From Blastobasis lacticolella (Eukaryota; Arthropoda; Insecta; Lepidoptera; Blastobasidae): a DNA stretch of 64,000 bases. Positions 12,904 to 25,927 of the stretch are shown piece by piece (positions within the stretch are counted from its first letter, which is position 1; each line of letters begins with the position of its first letter). The DNA lies in NCBI GenBank assembly GCA_905147135.1, contig LR990050.1, positions 8,368,001 to 8,432,000 of the forward strand, in the 5' to 3' direction. The notes under the pieces were generated by a model. It worked only from the letters and a program-made list of their open reading frames with translations, made no database searches and was not told the DNA's origin. Position numbers and translations under genes: made by a program.

Positions 12904-13361
12904 GTATGAGAAATATTAAGAGAAATACATGCAGTACCAATGAACTGCCGCTGTAATTTACCTCTTCTATGTTTTTTTTTAATGTTACTCAGCAGACAAA
13001 CAGGCAAGCGGGCCACCTGATGTTAATTATCTCTTATTATGATTACTTATTGAATATATTCATTTAACGCGGCAACAGAAATTACTCGCAGCTTATTTCC
13101 AGAAAAGTTACGAAAATTAAATTGTAATTTTAGTATAGATAAAATAGTGTATGCAACTGCATATATTTAGGTATTAGAACACTCGTGTCAAACTGTTATC
13201 ATTCGAGGCGTAGCCGAGTACAATAAACAGACACCGAGTTTCCCTAAACTACTGTAATTTTATATTACCTATTATTATTATACCGTAAAAGTTATGCTAT
13301 TTCAAAATAATTTTGATACAAAACATATTAATGTATTTGGCATGATGTAATCTTCTTATTA

Positions 13362-14609
13362 TACAGGGTGTCCCGTAAGGTTACGATAAGTTGGGATAGG
13401 GTGATCGTGGAAGTCACTAGGGTCACCAGAAAAATATAAAAAAAATCGCTCATGGATAATTTTAAAATCACGCCAATTTTAGTTTTTTATCAAAAATTGA
13501 ACACCCGTTGAGCCTATTTCATCAACTGTGACTACAAATATTGCTTTAGAAAAAAATAAAAAACTGTTATGTTAACCTAAATAACCTTTCTACAATCTGA
13601 AATTAAAAAAACAATACATATCTGATAAAGATAATCATGTTTTTCCCTTGCCAAGGACTTAACAATGAGGAGTTTTCCAGTAGGTATTGATAGTTGGTTT
13701 CAAAAAGCATCAATAGGTGGCGCTCCTACAATTTTGGTAATCTTTGTATAATCTGTATGATGGTAGCAGTGATTTCATGCAGCCATCTAATACTAAACTT
13801 AAAAATAAAATGTTTATTAATATAAACATAACTTTTAAAGGTTGAACGAAATGTAAAAAGAAATATTTATAGAAGTTGGCACTATGTTCCATTATTATTA
13901 CAACCTCTAAAATAGTTCAAAACTATTAACATATACAATATTATCTAATACAACGTACCCAGTGTTTATATCGTGTTCGCTAAGAACCTATTTCAAGCGA
14001 TTATCAATTACCAAAATTGTCGGGGCGCCATCTAGTGAGTTGTTAGGAATGCTTTAGATACCTATTGGAAAACTGCTCATTACGATTTCACTCAACTTTA
14101 TCAGTGTCCTGAAAAAAAAATTTACTATGCAACTCTGGCAAGTTTCTTCAAAAGTTAGCTTATTTTATCCCCATTCTAAAATAGTATAACACTTATTTAG
14201 TTAATTCATAATACGACAGCTAAAATAAATTTTCAGGAACAGTACCCTAATCTTGAATGAAAAAAAAAGACGCTAAAACTTAGTCCCAAATTCGTATGGA
14301 TTTTTATGTCTACATGTCTACAGTCTGGACTCTAGGCCAAATGACATACGATTTACCCTGTGACAAGAAAAATGATATTTCAGATTGTAGAAAGCTTATT
14401 TACGTTTACAAAACAGTTTTTTATTTTTTTCTGAAGCAATATTTGTAGTCACAGTTAATGAAATAGGCTCAACGGGTGTTCAATTTTTGATTTAAAAAAA
14501 AAATTGCCATAATTTTAAAAATATCCAAGAGCGACTTTTTTATATTTTTTCTAGTGACTTCCTCGATCACCCTATCCCAACTTATCGTAACCTTACGGGA
14601 CACCCTGTA
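13362..14609. mobile_element. foldback DNA element with TACAGGGTGTCCC ends (Tc1/mariner-like)
   Basis: Inverted arms of about 240 bp (13362-13605 and 14370-14609) ending TACAGGGTGTCCCGTAAGG, flanked by TA. Without the nested MITE (13664-14081) it would be about 830 bp. No transposase is present. The end sequence and TA target suit the Tc1/mariner group; that assignment is inference. Confidence 0.75.
13664..14081 (+). mobile_element. 418-bp MITE family (AATGAGGAG), nested copy
   Basis: Ends AATGAGGAGTTTTCCAGTAGGTAT and its complement. It is inserted inside the mariner-like foldback. The family has the same 418-bp length here, at 43292 and at 57156. Confidence 0.8.
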
Positions 14610-17600
14610 TATCTGGATTTGTAAGTGTTATTATTTTTAAACAATTGTTTATGTACTTTTACCTCTCGTTTACAGAGAGTTCATCGTAATATTAGGTCCT
14701 TATTTGTGAAATTGGCGTTTTGTAAGGGGAAATGACGGAAAGTACAATTTTCATAAAAATTTCAATTTCTCGGAAATGTCAAACCGGATAACAGTGAAAC
14801 TTTGTGGGTATAGTTAGACAACATTAAGCTAACTGGTAATTAACTTTTCATTATGATAACTACTCCCTTTATAAAATTACACCTGATCAAAGAAGCAAAT
14901 ACGACGATAAATGAACAGGGGTATTTTTTAACCCTTATAAAAACATTATGATATATTTTATTTCATTTTAGGGAATTATGGGCATCTAAACATACTCTTT
15001 TTCCAGTTCCATGTTTCAAATTCCAGTATTAAATTTAACATATTATTTACAAATAAAATATTCGAGCAAATGTATATTTGCGAAAAGGACGGCAATTTCA
15101 TTAAAGAGGACCCAATAATTTTCTATTTCTATGTTTTAGTAAATGTACGATGTAAAATCTAAATGATGACTATAATACTTCATTAATAATAGGTTTGTCT
15201 ATCAGTAACAATGTTTATTATTAGTTTCACTCTTTAAATTAAAGAAATATTGTTCGTGTAATCATACACATTTATTCATTCATGTTGTCATATTTTCCAT
15301 TTTTTTATGTTTAAAATATTGGAAATGAATATTTTACAAATAATTTTTACTTTTGAGTACATTGGTTTGTTGTTGACTAATGACATTATAATTTTCTTAG
15401 AAATATTATCAATAAGTATATTTTTGAAATAAAATAATATGTATTTTGACTACACCTAGTTTATACTACTAATACTAGGCATAGTAACTCCGTACTTACT
15501 GCTGATATGCTAAGTGATCAATGTTATTGGATTTAAGGCACACACTTTTTATATTCACATTCTTCGCATTTAAATTTAGTGCAGTAAATATAGAGTATAA
15601 AGATACATGCACCATTCGAAAGCCCTTAATTTGGGCTACATATATCAATAGTCGAAATTTATGTATCGTAAGAATACAAGTCGGAAAAAACAATTATGTG
15701 AAAAAAACTTTGGGCGCCGATTTCTCGAAACTACGAAAATTGACTTACTGTGAATATCGTTAGCACGGCAGAGCTAGCAAAAAGACTAAGAACGCGGGAG
15801 AGAGACAGTGGCAGCCAGCAGTTTCGCGATGAGAGAAGAGTCCGAATGCTCCCAACCGTATTACTCGCATGCAATTTTAATTTTAGCAACTCTAGATTCA
15901 CACGCGTCCTTTTTGAAATCCAGAGCCTGACTATTCCTGACTGACTAATAGAAATGGCAATGACGCAATCGAACGATCTACTCCGCCAGATGCTTTTTGG
16001 TCAAATAATTTCATAACATGCAATTTAAATAATATAATTTTTACGTTTTTAGACCTCCGAAACTAGCGTGGTTTAATAAAGAACACTTTATGATCTATCA
16101 TATAGGTCACGGTTTGAAGAGCGCTATTACAAAAACACCGTTCTGTATTTTTTTAAATGTTAGATATAGTACTAGGGTTGCCAACTTTTTTTAGACCAAA
16201 TATAGTATTTTCTTTATATAAAAATATATACTTAGTAGCTTTTTTTAAATAAATTTTTTTTTTTCATACGTTAGGCAAACAGGCAAGCGGGCCACTTGAT
16301 GGAAAGTGGTCACCACTGCCTATAGACATTAGCAACACCAAGAGTATCGCTAATGCGTTGCCCACCTCTATAACACGTTGCTCTGGCAGCAAAAAGCAAA
16401 TGCCACTCCACTGCCCAGGTTCCCCAAATCCCCACCCCATGGAGCACTGGAAACCTTACTGACCGGCAGAAACACAATACTATTTAAAAGAGTATTATTT
16501 AGCTGCGATATTCTGTAAGGTGGAGGTACTTCCCCAGTCGGGCGGCTCCAATTCGAACGAGATACCCCGCTATGCCCCACCTCTCTTAAATATACGTACC
16601 TATATTAATTCTTAAATTTATATTTTCTGCTTTGACATTTTGTGATATATTATTTTAATGATTCATAGCTGTTTTGTTTTGTTTGACTTGAGTTTGACAT
16701 CACGTCACGCAAATGTCAAGACTCAAGATCGTTCTGAAATATTCGATTTGCAACAGGAAATTTCTTCAAAAATTCAAAATTCAAAATTTATTTATTGATT
16801 AGGACATTAAATATCTCTTTCAATCGTCAAAAAGGAGGGGGGTAGGAAAGTAGGAAGGAAGCACATAGTGACACGCTGGCCGCCCCATGACAGCAGCAAA
16901 CTTACCCCACGCCAGTCACGACCGGACCGTGCCCGGCAATGCCAGGCAAAGCCGGACCGCGCTCAATATATTATATAAAAATTTATTATATAAATTATTC
17001 CGCTTTACGGCAAAACAAGCCATCTTCGTTCAGAAATATTCGAAAAAACTTAAGGGCGCATTCCGTTTTGCGGCAAGTGGTAATGTTATGCTAATTAAAT
17101 ATAGTAGTTTCGCCTACTATATTTTAATTTTTAATTTATAGTAGGTGGACTCCTAATATAGTAGGATACTATATTATATAGTAGGGTTGGCAACCCTACA
17201 AAGTACCTACGGCTCCGCCCGGGTGGACCGTTATATAGCGGGGGTCGGATAAAAGTAACCTATGTCTTATTTGAAACCCTAATCTAGCTTCCTACCAAAT
17301 TTATCCGTTTAGGTGAAGAGGTAACAAACATTCGCGTACATTAAATTTTGCCTTTACAATATTAGTGGGATTAGCAATATAAGGCCTGCTAGTGCAGTGT
17401 CAAACACTGCAAACTACAAAATGTACAGGGACAATCTATTCAACGCTTCTCTTAAAATGTGTAGTAGAGGGTTACGGAATTACTATAATGGTGCTATAGG
17501 TACGCCATAAATTGCTGCAAATGGTGTTAAAAGCATGAAAATCGCAACGATCAGGCCATATGAATCAATTTGACTCGTAGCACCAAAAAATAAATAAACG
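14610..17600. other. intergenic and repeat-derived
   Basis: Apart from the GGCAAGCGGGCCAC repeat, there is a block at about 16830-16990 (GGTAGGAAAGTAGGAAGGA, CTGGCCGCCCCATGACAGC) shared with 33597-33720. No gene was seen. Confidence 0.45.
16262..16600. repeat. interspersed repeat beginning GGCAAGCGGGCCAC
   Basis: Has CAAACAGGCAAGCGGGCCAC, TGATGGAAAGTGGTCACC and a following block of minus-strand WNALP-free sequence. Short relatives lie at 12990-13030, 3325-3380 and 35993-36050. This head sequence is widespread in moth genomes. It is probably non-autonomous. Confidence 0.5.
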
Positions 17601-18130
17601 AAGAGAGGAGTTATGACGTCATATTTTCTTTGTACGGGTAATCTTTTCTGGAAGAAGGCCAAGTCGGCGGCCAGTGAGGTTCGAAGAATATCTTGTCCCT
17701 CTCTGTTTCGCTGGCCGTAGCCAAAGCCACCGTAGCCCGTCCGAACTCCTCGGTTCTCTGGCTCACGTGGCCGTTGAGGTCCGCACCAACCACAATCTGT
17801 TGAGAGGATGATGTACGTCGCAGGGTATCTTAGAAACTGATCCAGAAGACAGTCTTTTCAGTGTCGGCGCAGCCGGAATGAGGAGCATAGGCGTTGATGA
17901 GATTCATTGTTATCCCCTGAATTTGCGCTGTGATCGTGGCACCTGCACAACAAATCGGCCAGCTCTCTAGACTGGCCAGCCGGAGAGCCAGCGTTCAAGG
18001 TGGCAAAGCGGAGCTTCCTACTACTCCTTGGCGCTAACTCCGTCAACCCTGCCCGCGCGTGACAGGATAGCCCTAGCCCACATATCGCAGGTGTAGGGCG
18101 ATATGCCTACGCGTCGTTCAACGGCGACGC
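17600..18130 (-). pseudogene. decayed RTE endonuclease fragment
   Basis: The minus strand reads RKLRFATLNAGSPAGQSREL (cf. the RTE start motif RFATLNVGTLTGRSREL) and, after an internal deletion, VGADLNGHVSQRTEEFGRA (cf. GDLNGHVG). Frames are broken. Both motifs belong to the RTE endonuclease. Confidence 0.7.
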
Positions 18131-18568
18131 CCTAGCATTATGTGCATTTCTAGTAGTGCTATTTTAATAGCATTGTTAGTGGAGAGCATAAAGACAGAAA
18201 AAACTGCCTACGCTACCTAACTCACATAGCGCTGCACTAGCGTCACGCTGAACGCGTAACGGATAAGACAAACTATTCGTGTCTAAATGTGTATATATGT
18301 GCGTTGTTCTTTATTCACCCTCGTGGATGTGCGCTTCTATAAATACGTGGCACATGTTGTCACAAATAATGCACACAACCGCGCAGAGTACGCTGTGTCT
18401 TTTTTACCACTACATGACAAAACGACAATCTACTCGAATATTTCCGGGTATTTTTTAAAAACAGCTTTGTTTCATTGTGGCGCTATAAAAAAATAAAACC
18501 TTTTTGTCGTAGATTAGGTATTATTTATTAAATATGTTTTTTTTTATTAATATACTGTAGTCCGGAAT

Positions 18569-18829
18569 GGCCGTGTGGTGTCCGGCAGAGTAGAATAGCA
18601 CCAACCCCTTACACTCATGGGTGTCGTACAAGGCGACTAATGTTTTCGAGGCAAAAGATCAAGAGTCTCCGTAGTCCGGAAAATGGGCAGCAGCATTTTC
18701 CATTGTTATTTTTATACACTGCGATCTCCAACCCGCCTGCCAAGCGTGGAGATTATGGCAATAACTTCCCCTTTCGTGGGAGAGGCCCTAAGTCCAGCAG
18801 TGGACTGTTACGGGCTGTGATGATGAATA
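18569..18829 (+). mobile_element. short RTE-derived retroelement, copy 1
   Basis: Begins GGCCGTGTGGTGTCCGGCAG and ends CAGTGGACTGTTACGGGCTG then a TGATGATGAAT tail. The head resembles the 5' UTR of the intact RTE at 47060-47235 (GGGTGTCGTA, AGGCGACTAA, GGGCAGCAGCA, CCGCCTGCCAAGCGTGG). The tail resembles RTE 3' ends. It has no coding capacity. Confidence 0.75.
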
Positions 18830-19660
18830 ATTGAGATTCGATAAATACAAATCCAACCTTCAATTCCAACCTTTAATCTTTATAATTTTACCTCCTTTAA
18901 AATTATGCCACTTTTGTTGTTGTAGAATTCTTTAAGGATTTAACACATTTACAACAAATTTTTATTGATATGTTGACTTCTTTGAAGCTACATTACATTG
19001 TTATTGATTAATCTGTTATCTATATTTATCTATAATAATATCATTTCCGCGAAAACAAAATCGACGGCATTATGCCGCCGGTGCAAAGTCACATCGTGCG
19101 CATATTATGTAAGACGGCCAAACAAAAATAAACAGATGGCGTGCATTGAATTTGATTGAACATACCAACTAATCACGGCCAGTTAATAATTTAGCAATAA
19201 ACACTAAAATATTGATTGGAAATGCTAAAAACATAAGTTTTACAAGTAATACATGATGTTTGTTATGCTTTACGGAAAAAAGATACTTCATCCTTGTTTT
19301 TGGTTGCTGTTTATCGGAATTAGTGCATGTGTTTCCTACGCAACTCCGCATTCTAGGATTGTAAAGTAACGACCATCCGTATACGTGGCCAAAACGTCAC
19401 TGAGACGACGTTGGAGCGCCATTGCAGTTTTAGCTCCAATGAAGTGGTGTCATTGCCTTCGTACAATGAACCGGTCCATTATGTAAAAGTCTTTGTAAAA
19501 TACTGACAATAACTACACGAATAGCCCTCCCCAACTAGCATTACGCTCAAAAGTGCCCATTATCGAAGCCGCGTTGCAATGCTGAATCGCAAACGAAATC
19601 TGCTGTACCAATCCACTTTCCATTAATACCTTTGTCTCCGAACTCTACGCCCCTGCCGTT
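18830..19660. other. intergenic, nothing recognised
   Basis: AT-rich, with no coding or structural signal that I could support. Confidence 0.45.
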
Positions 19661-19663
19661 TGA

Positions 19664-19855
19664 CGAGTGTCTAGTATACTTAAAAAATCTAAAACTACAG
19701 CAAGAGTAAGCCAGTCTACCAAGGCAGCACCCGTTCACGAGGAGTTTACGTAGGACCCACCAATTCAACCATATTTGAGGCAAAAAAAGTGACTCGGCCC
19801 CCATGCCACAGCCAGACGGACTTTTAAGCGAGCGTGCATTAACCAATTTCGTGAC
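19664..19855 (-). mobile_element. 3' UTR fragment of the Jockey-like LINE family
   Basis: Shares CTACAGCAAGAGTAAGCCAG and CAAGGCAGCACCCGTTCACG with 33765-33805 and with the reverse of 40840-40930. No coding part remains. Confidence 0.6.
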
Positions 19856-19964
19856 ACTCTTAAAACGAGAATCGAAAATGGAGTGACTGACTTAACAATA
19901 AAATATGTGAAAGGAACTCCAAAGATCATTAAAAAAAACTAATTACCGATTCGAAGAACCCTTA

Positions 19965-22600
19965 ACATTACAATCCAAATTTGATCTTTTCTTCCTTTAT
20001 GTAACTGCGAATAAAGCTTCCATTATTATTCTTATTGAAACCTGGCATAACAGTAAAGACCCCAATAGTACATATAAAATCCCTGGCTATACCCTATTTA
20101 GATTGGACCGAAAACATAAGAACAAAAAGTATATAACGGATAGTGTCAGAGGAGTTCCATTGGTAGCGAGACCGAACACAAGATACATGTGTGAGGATGT
20201 CGAGGCACTCTATGTAGATGTTCAGTACAGCTCTCATCATTTTCTGGTGGTAGGGGTATACAGACCTGATTCCAAGGATGCAGAGATATGGACACCACGT
20301 GACACTAAAATAATGGAAAATCTTTCTGTTGCTGCACATAATAATACTGTGATAATCGCTGATGACTTCAACTATCCCTCAATTAAATGGCCTATTTACA
20401 AGGGTCAACATCAATCTGGACCGGAAGAACTATTTACTAACATGTTTCTCAGCAGCAATCTCATTCAATTAGAAAACCCTACAAGATTTAGACAAGGGAA
20501 TGAACCATCTCTACTAGACTTGGTAATGGTTAATAAAGACTCTTTGATTAAGGAAATCATTCATAAGCCCCCTATTGGTAAAAGTGATCACTGTGTCCTA
20601 GAATTTTGCCTTCAATGTTTGTCACATAAAACAAACAATGTCCCTATACACAGACGTCAGTACCAGTTTATTGACTATGAAAAATTTAACTCGGATCTAT
20701 CCGACTCTCTGAAAAATTTGAACCTGTCAGGCGATACTGATCTGCTATGGGGGGACACGTTAGGCATGCTTCTGAAAAGCTAATTAGAAACAAACCTTGA
20801 AACAAGCCCTGGATTGATGACAATGTTATGAGACTAGTCAAAGAGAAAAAAGTTTGTTTGGACAAGTACCGAATATCTAGAAGTGAAGAACAATACTCAA
20901 AATATAGAGAGATTAATAATGAATATGTTGCACTGACATGGAAACGTCGCAGCATGTATGAGAAAAAGCTATTGGATTTTGGCAATTAAGCCTTAACTCT
21001 CACATAAGGCAGTCAATCACATCCAAGGCATTCCCCCAGCGATAAAAAAACAGAACAGTGACCTGGTTACCAACCCAATTGATATTGCCAATTGTTTTAC
21101 AGAGGAGTTTCAAAAAGCGTACTCTAGGGAGCCAGTATTACAGCCTTATGCGGATCTGCTTAAAGGGCTGCGAGTAGAGAATAGCCTAAGTGAAATAAAT
21201 TTCACTGTAGCTGACGTGGAAAAAGCCATATCCGTAATGAATCCGACAGCAGCCCCTGGGCCGGATCAAATTCCAAGCTGTATTCTTAAAAACTGTATTA
21301 AGGCTGTCACCGGTATTGTCAGTGCTGATGAATGAATCGTTTCGCAGTCGCTATCGACCTCAAGACTGGAAGCATGATATTGTTACGCCAATTTATAAAA
21401 AGGGGGACAAAACTCGGCCAGAAAACTTTAGACCAGTCAGAATTACAAGTAATCCAGTGAAAGTTATGGAGGGAATAATCAGTGAATGGTTGTCATTATT
21501 CCTCAGTCAAGAGTGCATATTATCCACCAAACAACATGATTTGTTAAGAAAAGGTCAACTGTTACTAATCTGCTGTCCTGTGTACATTGGTGGTCAACAG
21601 AAATAGATAATAGGAATCCAGTAGATGTCATATACCTAGACTTCCAGCGCGCCTTTGACAGGGTGTTAAAAACTTCCTCAACATTCCACGTACGAATTGG
21701 TAGCTCCTTATCCCAGCGAAGGCAGGTATTAAGTGGAGTACCACAGGGTTCAATACTCTCAGCTCATCTATTCGACATCTATATAACGGATATGATTAAA
21801 TGCATTGAATCACAATCTGAATTCTTTGTCGATGATGGCAAGTTCTTTAATAACCCACTCATCAGCTCTGGGCAACTACAGCAAGACCTCAATCGCATTC
21901 AACATTGGACAAAGGATTGGATTATCAGCCTTAATCATTTGAAGTGCAGTGTTCTACACTTGGGTGCAAATAACCCTGGTATGAGGTATTATTTAGGGGG
22001 GACTACAGAGCAACCAGTTACATCCCAGAAGGACTTGGGTGTCACAGTGACACATAATCTGAAATGGGAAGATCATATATCCAGCATAGTGAAGAAGGCC
22101 AACTCATTTGTTTACATGATAAGAAGATCATTCCAAACAATCACAACAGACCACTTCTGGAAAATGGATTCTTGGTGAGGAGCCCGTACTTTCGAAAGGA
22201 CATCAACCTTTTCTAGAAAGTGTTCAAAGAAGAGCTACTAAAATACCGACTGCCCTACGTCGCAAATCCTATGAAGAAAGACTTTGCATACTACGCCTCA
22301 CTACTCTGGAAGAAAGACGGCAGCATGGTGATCTCATTGAAACATATAAGATTTTATCATACCAATACAATCTTCCTCATATTCACGAAATGTTTATTAC
22401 AAAAAAGGGCTGCAAGTCACACAGGAAATGCAATTAGAAAGCGCACCATCCAACACCAATACTGCACATCACTTCTTCTCTAACACAGTGGTATCAAACT
22501 GAAACAAATTACCACAAAATGTTGTGACAGCCATGTCACAACACGTTGGACAAGTGGTTGAAGTCAAACAAACTGTCTCTACTTGATTATACTATCTAGA
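19965..22600 (+). pseudogene. decayed CR1/L2-like LINE (endonuclease plus reverse transcriptase)
   Basis: Endonuclease remnants: IIILIETWHNSKDPNSTYKI, VVGVYRPDSKD, IIADDFNYPSIKW and GKSDHCVLEF. Reverse-transcriptase remnants: PQDWKHDIVTPIYKKGDK, NFRPVRITS, VPQGSILSAHLFDIYI, and FFVDDGKFF where an active copy has F/YADD. The C-terminal section has QKDLGVTVTHNLKWEDHI and, in another frame, LRRKSYEERLCILRLTTLEE. Several frameshifts and stops are present, so this copy is dead. The KDLGV and SYEERL motifs point to the CR1/L2 group. Confidence 0.85.
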
Positions 22601-23212
22601 CTTATGGTGACATCGCTTCGCTATGCTTATGGAGCCACAGCAAGGTTGTCAAAGAACTTCCGGTGGTGACCCAGAGACTAGCCAGTCTCAGGAGCCGAAT
22701 GGCCCATGACAGTATAATTTTATTACTTAATAATAAAGATAACATCCCTTTCGGGTGCCTATTCTCGATTTTTCTAAGTTTTTTTGAGTTGCACCCTTTG
22801 GTATCCTCTAACCAATAATTCAAATGTTACTACTTGATAGGTCAAAAGTGCCTATAGCACGGGCAGCACTTACTCAACATGGTGAAGGAAATACTAAGAT
22901 ACAAAAACTCCTAAAAATAACAAGTACAGTGATAAATACACATCAGCATTGGCTACTAAGTAGTGGTAGTAACTAGTATCTATAAATAAAAATTTTATTT
23001 AAAAACTGCGAAATTAAAGATCTGTATTCAGCTCATTCCTATTGTGGAGTATATATGCCGATGGCAATTTATATGCCGATAGCAGGTAGCAGAGACTCCA
23101 TTCTACTTAAACTGTATAACCTGTGTACCACAAATAAATAAATGATTATGAGTATAATGAGTTATACCAATTTATGGTCTATCACTATTACCTTATCTAG
23201 GATTAAGTGATA

Positions 23213-23400
23213 ACTTACCTTAGCATGTCGTTGCATGTTAGCATGTTGTAAAAATTGCTAAACTAATTTCTTTTGTAACAGATGCTGTCCATTTGTTTTG
23301 ACCTACACATTATTTATTATTATGTAAAAACGGTGAATTCACAATTTTGGATAATAAAAAATATGAAGTAGTTGCAGTGTTTAAATCAAAGACTGTTTAG
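23213..23400 (+). repeat. interspersed repeat shared with 53526-53700
   Basis: CTTACCTTAGCATG, TAACAGATGCTGTCCATTTG and TTTTGAC(C/T)TACACATTATT are shared. At the second locus the Copia element is inserted exactly at the CTTAC start of this repeat. Confidence 0.65.
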
Positions 23401-23569
23401 TTAGATAAATATAAAATAGGTACGACCGGCGACATAACAACCACACAACAACGAAACGCACATGATCGATCACTAAAATTCCCAGAATCACTGCCGAGCA
23501 GACGTGAGTCACCGTGAGGTATAATGAGTACTGACCACAGATTACTATAGATACTGACTGAGTTCAGAG

Positions 23570-23916
23570 CAGTGTTACCAGCAGTAGTTTCCAAAAAAGT
23601 ACGTCCGAGCTCTTTAAATAGTACGAAAATTACTAAAAAGTTACGATTTACCTTATATTCTATATTTTACCGGCCTTGGGGGGGGGAGACGATTTTTAAT
23701 CAATAAAATGGTGCCGGTGGTCAAAATCAACCCTTCGTTCCATTATTTTACGGTATTTCGTGGACAGGAAAAGCGAAGTGACCACCCCCCTTAGCTAAAT
23801 TTAGCATTTTGTAAAAACGTACTAAATAGTACGATGTGGAGCAAAGTACGCCAAAGGTACGACAGTCGGCCAAATAGTACGTAAATCGTACCAAAAGGTA
23901 CGATCTGGCAACGCTG
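23570..23916 (+). mobile_element. hAT-like MITE with GTACG repeats, copy 1
   Basis: 347 bp from CAGTGTTACCAGC to TCTGGCAACGCTG, imperfect inverted ends. It has many GTACG/CGTAC motifs near the right end and a G run in the middle. The flanking 8 bp do not match. Confidence 0.65.
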
Positions 23917-24907
23917 CTTTTCACATGGCTACAGCTTTGTAATATAATGTTAGAAAAAGTACTCGATGTTTACGAAACATCGATGTTTTCATCCGATACA
24001 TCGAAAGACATCGATGTACAGTAGGGTGTCCCGAGAATTTTTTTCTTGGATTTTCTTAATACCTCTTGAAATTTTGCGTAATTGATAGCAGATTACCATA
24101 ATAATAAAAATAATAAAATAAAATTTGATCTTTAGGGTTCTACCGATCTTTAAAGTTCTGAAAAATTATGATATTTCGCTACTCCAGATTTCAGATTTAT
24201 ATTATATCTGTTTTTTGTTTTTCTTAACTCAAGACCTGTCAAAAGTTGCGTAATTAATCGTAGATTACTCAAGTAACTTAAAAAACCAAATAAAACTATG
24301 CTATTGTTATTATTGTTGTTGCTATTGTTACCTTTATGGTTCTATAGATCGTCAAAGTTTTGATAAATTTACAAATTTTAGGTAATATTTCGCTATCCTA
24401 TTTTAAATATAAATATGAAAAATATTTACTTATTATTTTATAAAGGTGTAAAACAAACACGATATTTAGATTTTTATGAAACAATATGTTATCGGCGTCT
24501 TCGAATTTGCTGATTGGGACTTGCAAATTCAAAGTTGCAGGTAACGTTTTACGTTTTAACTTGTTTAGAGGACTTTGTGGCTTGTGGACTTTACTCGCTA
24601 GTGTTTTTTCGAATCCAAAGTAATTTTATGCCATCAAAGTAGTACAGTTGTGATACAGTTTAAAAGTAGATTTTGTGACTTTATTTGAATAATAAGTTCG
24701 AGACGTCGTGAGGCACTTCCGCTATATTGAGAACATACTAAGAACTTGACGATCAGCAGCGCTATTTTATTAGTCAAGAACGACCTGAAATGGAAGTACC
24801 GATAATAGAAAGAATATATCCAATTCAGTAATATATGGGACTGTTTCAGAAAATATCAACAATATATGGACCAAAGCTTCCATTCTAATCTATACCAATA
24901 TCATAAA

Positions 24908-24966
24908 GAGCTTATCAATACAAACAGACAATCTAACCTAGATTGTCTGTTTGTATTGATAAGCTC
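24908..24966. repeat. perfect 27-bp hairpin
   Basis: Arms 24908-24934 and 24940-24966 are exact complements (GAGCTTATCAATACAAACAG..., spacer AACCT). No homologous copy was seen elsewhere in the window. Confidence 0.9.
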
Positions 24967-25004
24967 AAAAACGACTACATACTACGATTTAAAAATTCTT
25001 TCGC

Positions 25005-25127
25005 CCATAGAAAGCTTCAGTATCAGCGGGTTACATAGGCTATAGTTCTTCCCGAGATTTAATGTGATTGCCACGGGACCGGATCCGGAACGTTCTAACC
25101 TAATTTTACGCGGGCAAAAAAGCTAGT
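25005..25127 (+). mobile_element. Helitron 3' end fragment
   Basis: CGGGTTACATAGGCTATAG, CCACGGGACCGGA and ACGCGGGCAAAAAAGCTAGT in the usual order of lepidopteran Helitron ends. Confidence 0.55.
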
Positions 25128-25271
25128 CGGAAGTATGCCCAAATTACCTAATTCCTGAAATCATTTGACCACGAAAAGTGGATGGAAACCTACCTCAATT
25201 TGAAAAGATACCGCAAAAGCTAACGAAATTATGTCTAGTTTCAAAAACGAATGACGAAACGAGTGTTGTTA

Positions 25272-25924
25272 AGCGGATACTACACACACGATATATATCG
25301 TGATTCACGCAGGATCACGATATTTATCGAGTGTGTAGCCTAGAGTATCACGAATCGTGATGCGGATCACAGGATTTCTGAAAATCCAGAAATCTACGAT
25401 CCGTATCAACTATCGTGCGATATATATCGAGCGTCTAGTATCTAGTCGATATTTATCACGACATTTCTGTCAAACTGACAGATAAATAACGTAATTTCAA
25501 ATATATGTTCATTGTTTGTGTTTATTTTCAAGCTGCTGTGGCCACTATGGACCTGGACAGTTACTATAAAAGTATAAAAAGTCAACAAGATCCTCATCCT
25601 CATAATTTTTCTTATTTTTTTCTATTTACGCGTCTTTTTAATCCTAATGCTAATACTATAGCAACGCTAGCTTTATCAGTCATTTTGGTAAAAATACTTA
25701 AAGATCGTAAATATACACCAGCGACGCGTCAAAAATGCTTTTTTTTTAGGCTAGGCATTGGCAACTTAGTCTATTCAGCCATCAAAATGAATGAAAGAAT
25801 GCATAGACTAATGAAAATATCGACGATTCTTATCGTGTGTGTAGGGTCGACTTGCGATCCAAAATATTACTCGATATGGATCACGATACGTATCACGATA
25901 AATATCGTGTGTGTAGTATCCGCC
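25272..25924 (+). mobile_element. PIF/Harbinger-like MITE, copy A
   Basis: 653 bp, bounded by TTA duplications (25269-25271 and 25925-25927), with the same AGCGGATAC ends and subterminal ATCACGA palindromes as copy C but in the opposite orientation. Its reading frame starting ATGGACCTGGACAGTTAC is shared among the copies but resembles no known family and is probably fortuitous. Confidence 0.8.
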
Positions 25925-25927
25925 TTA

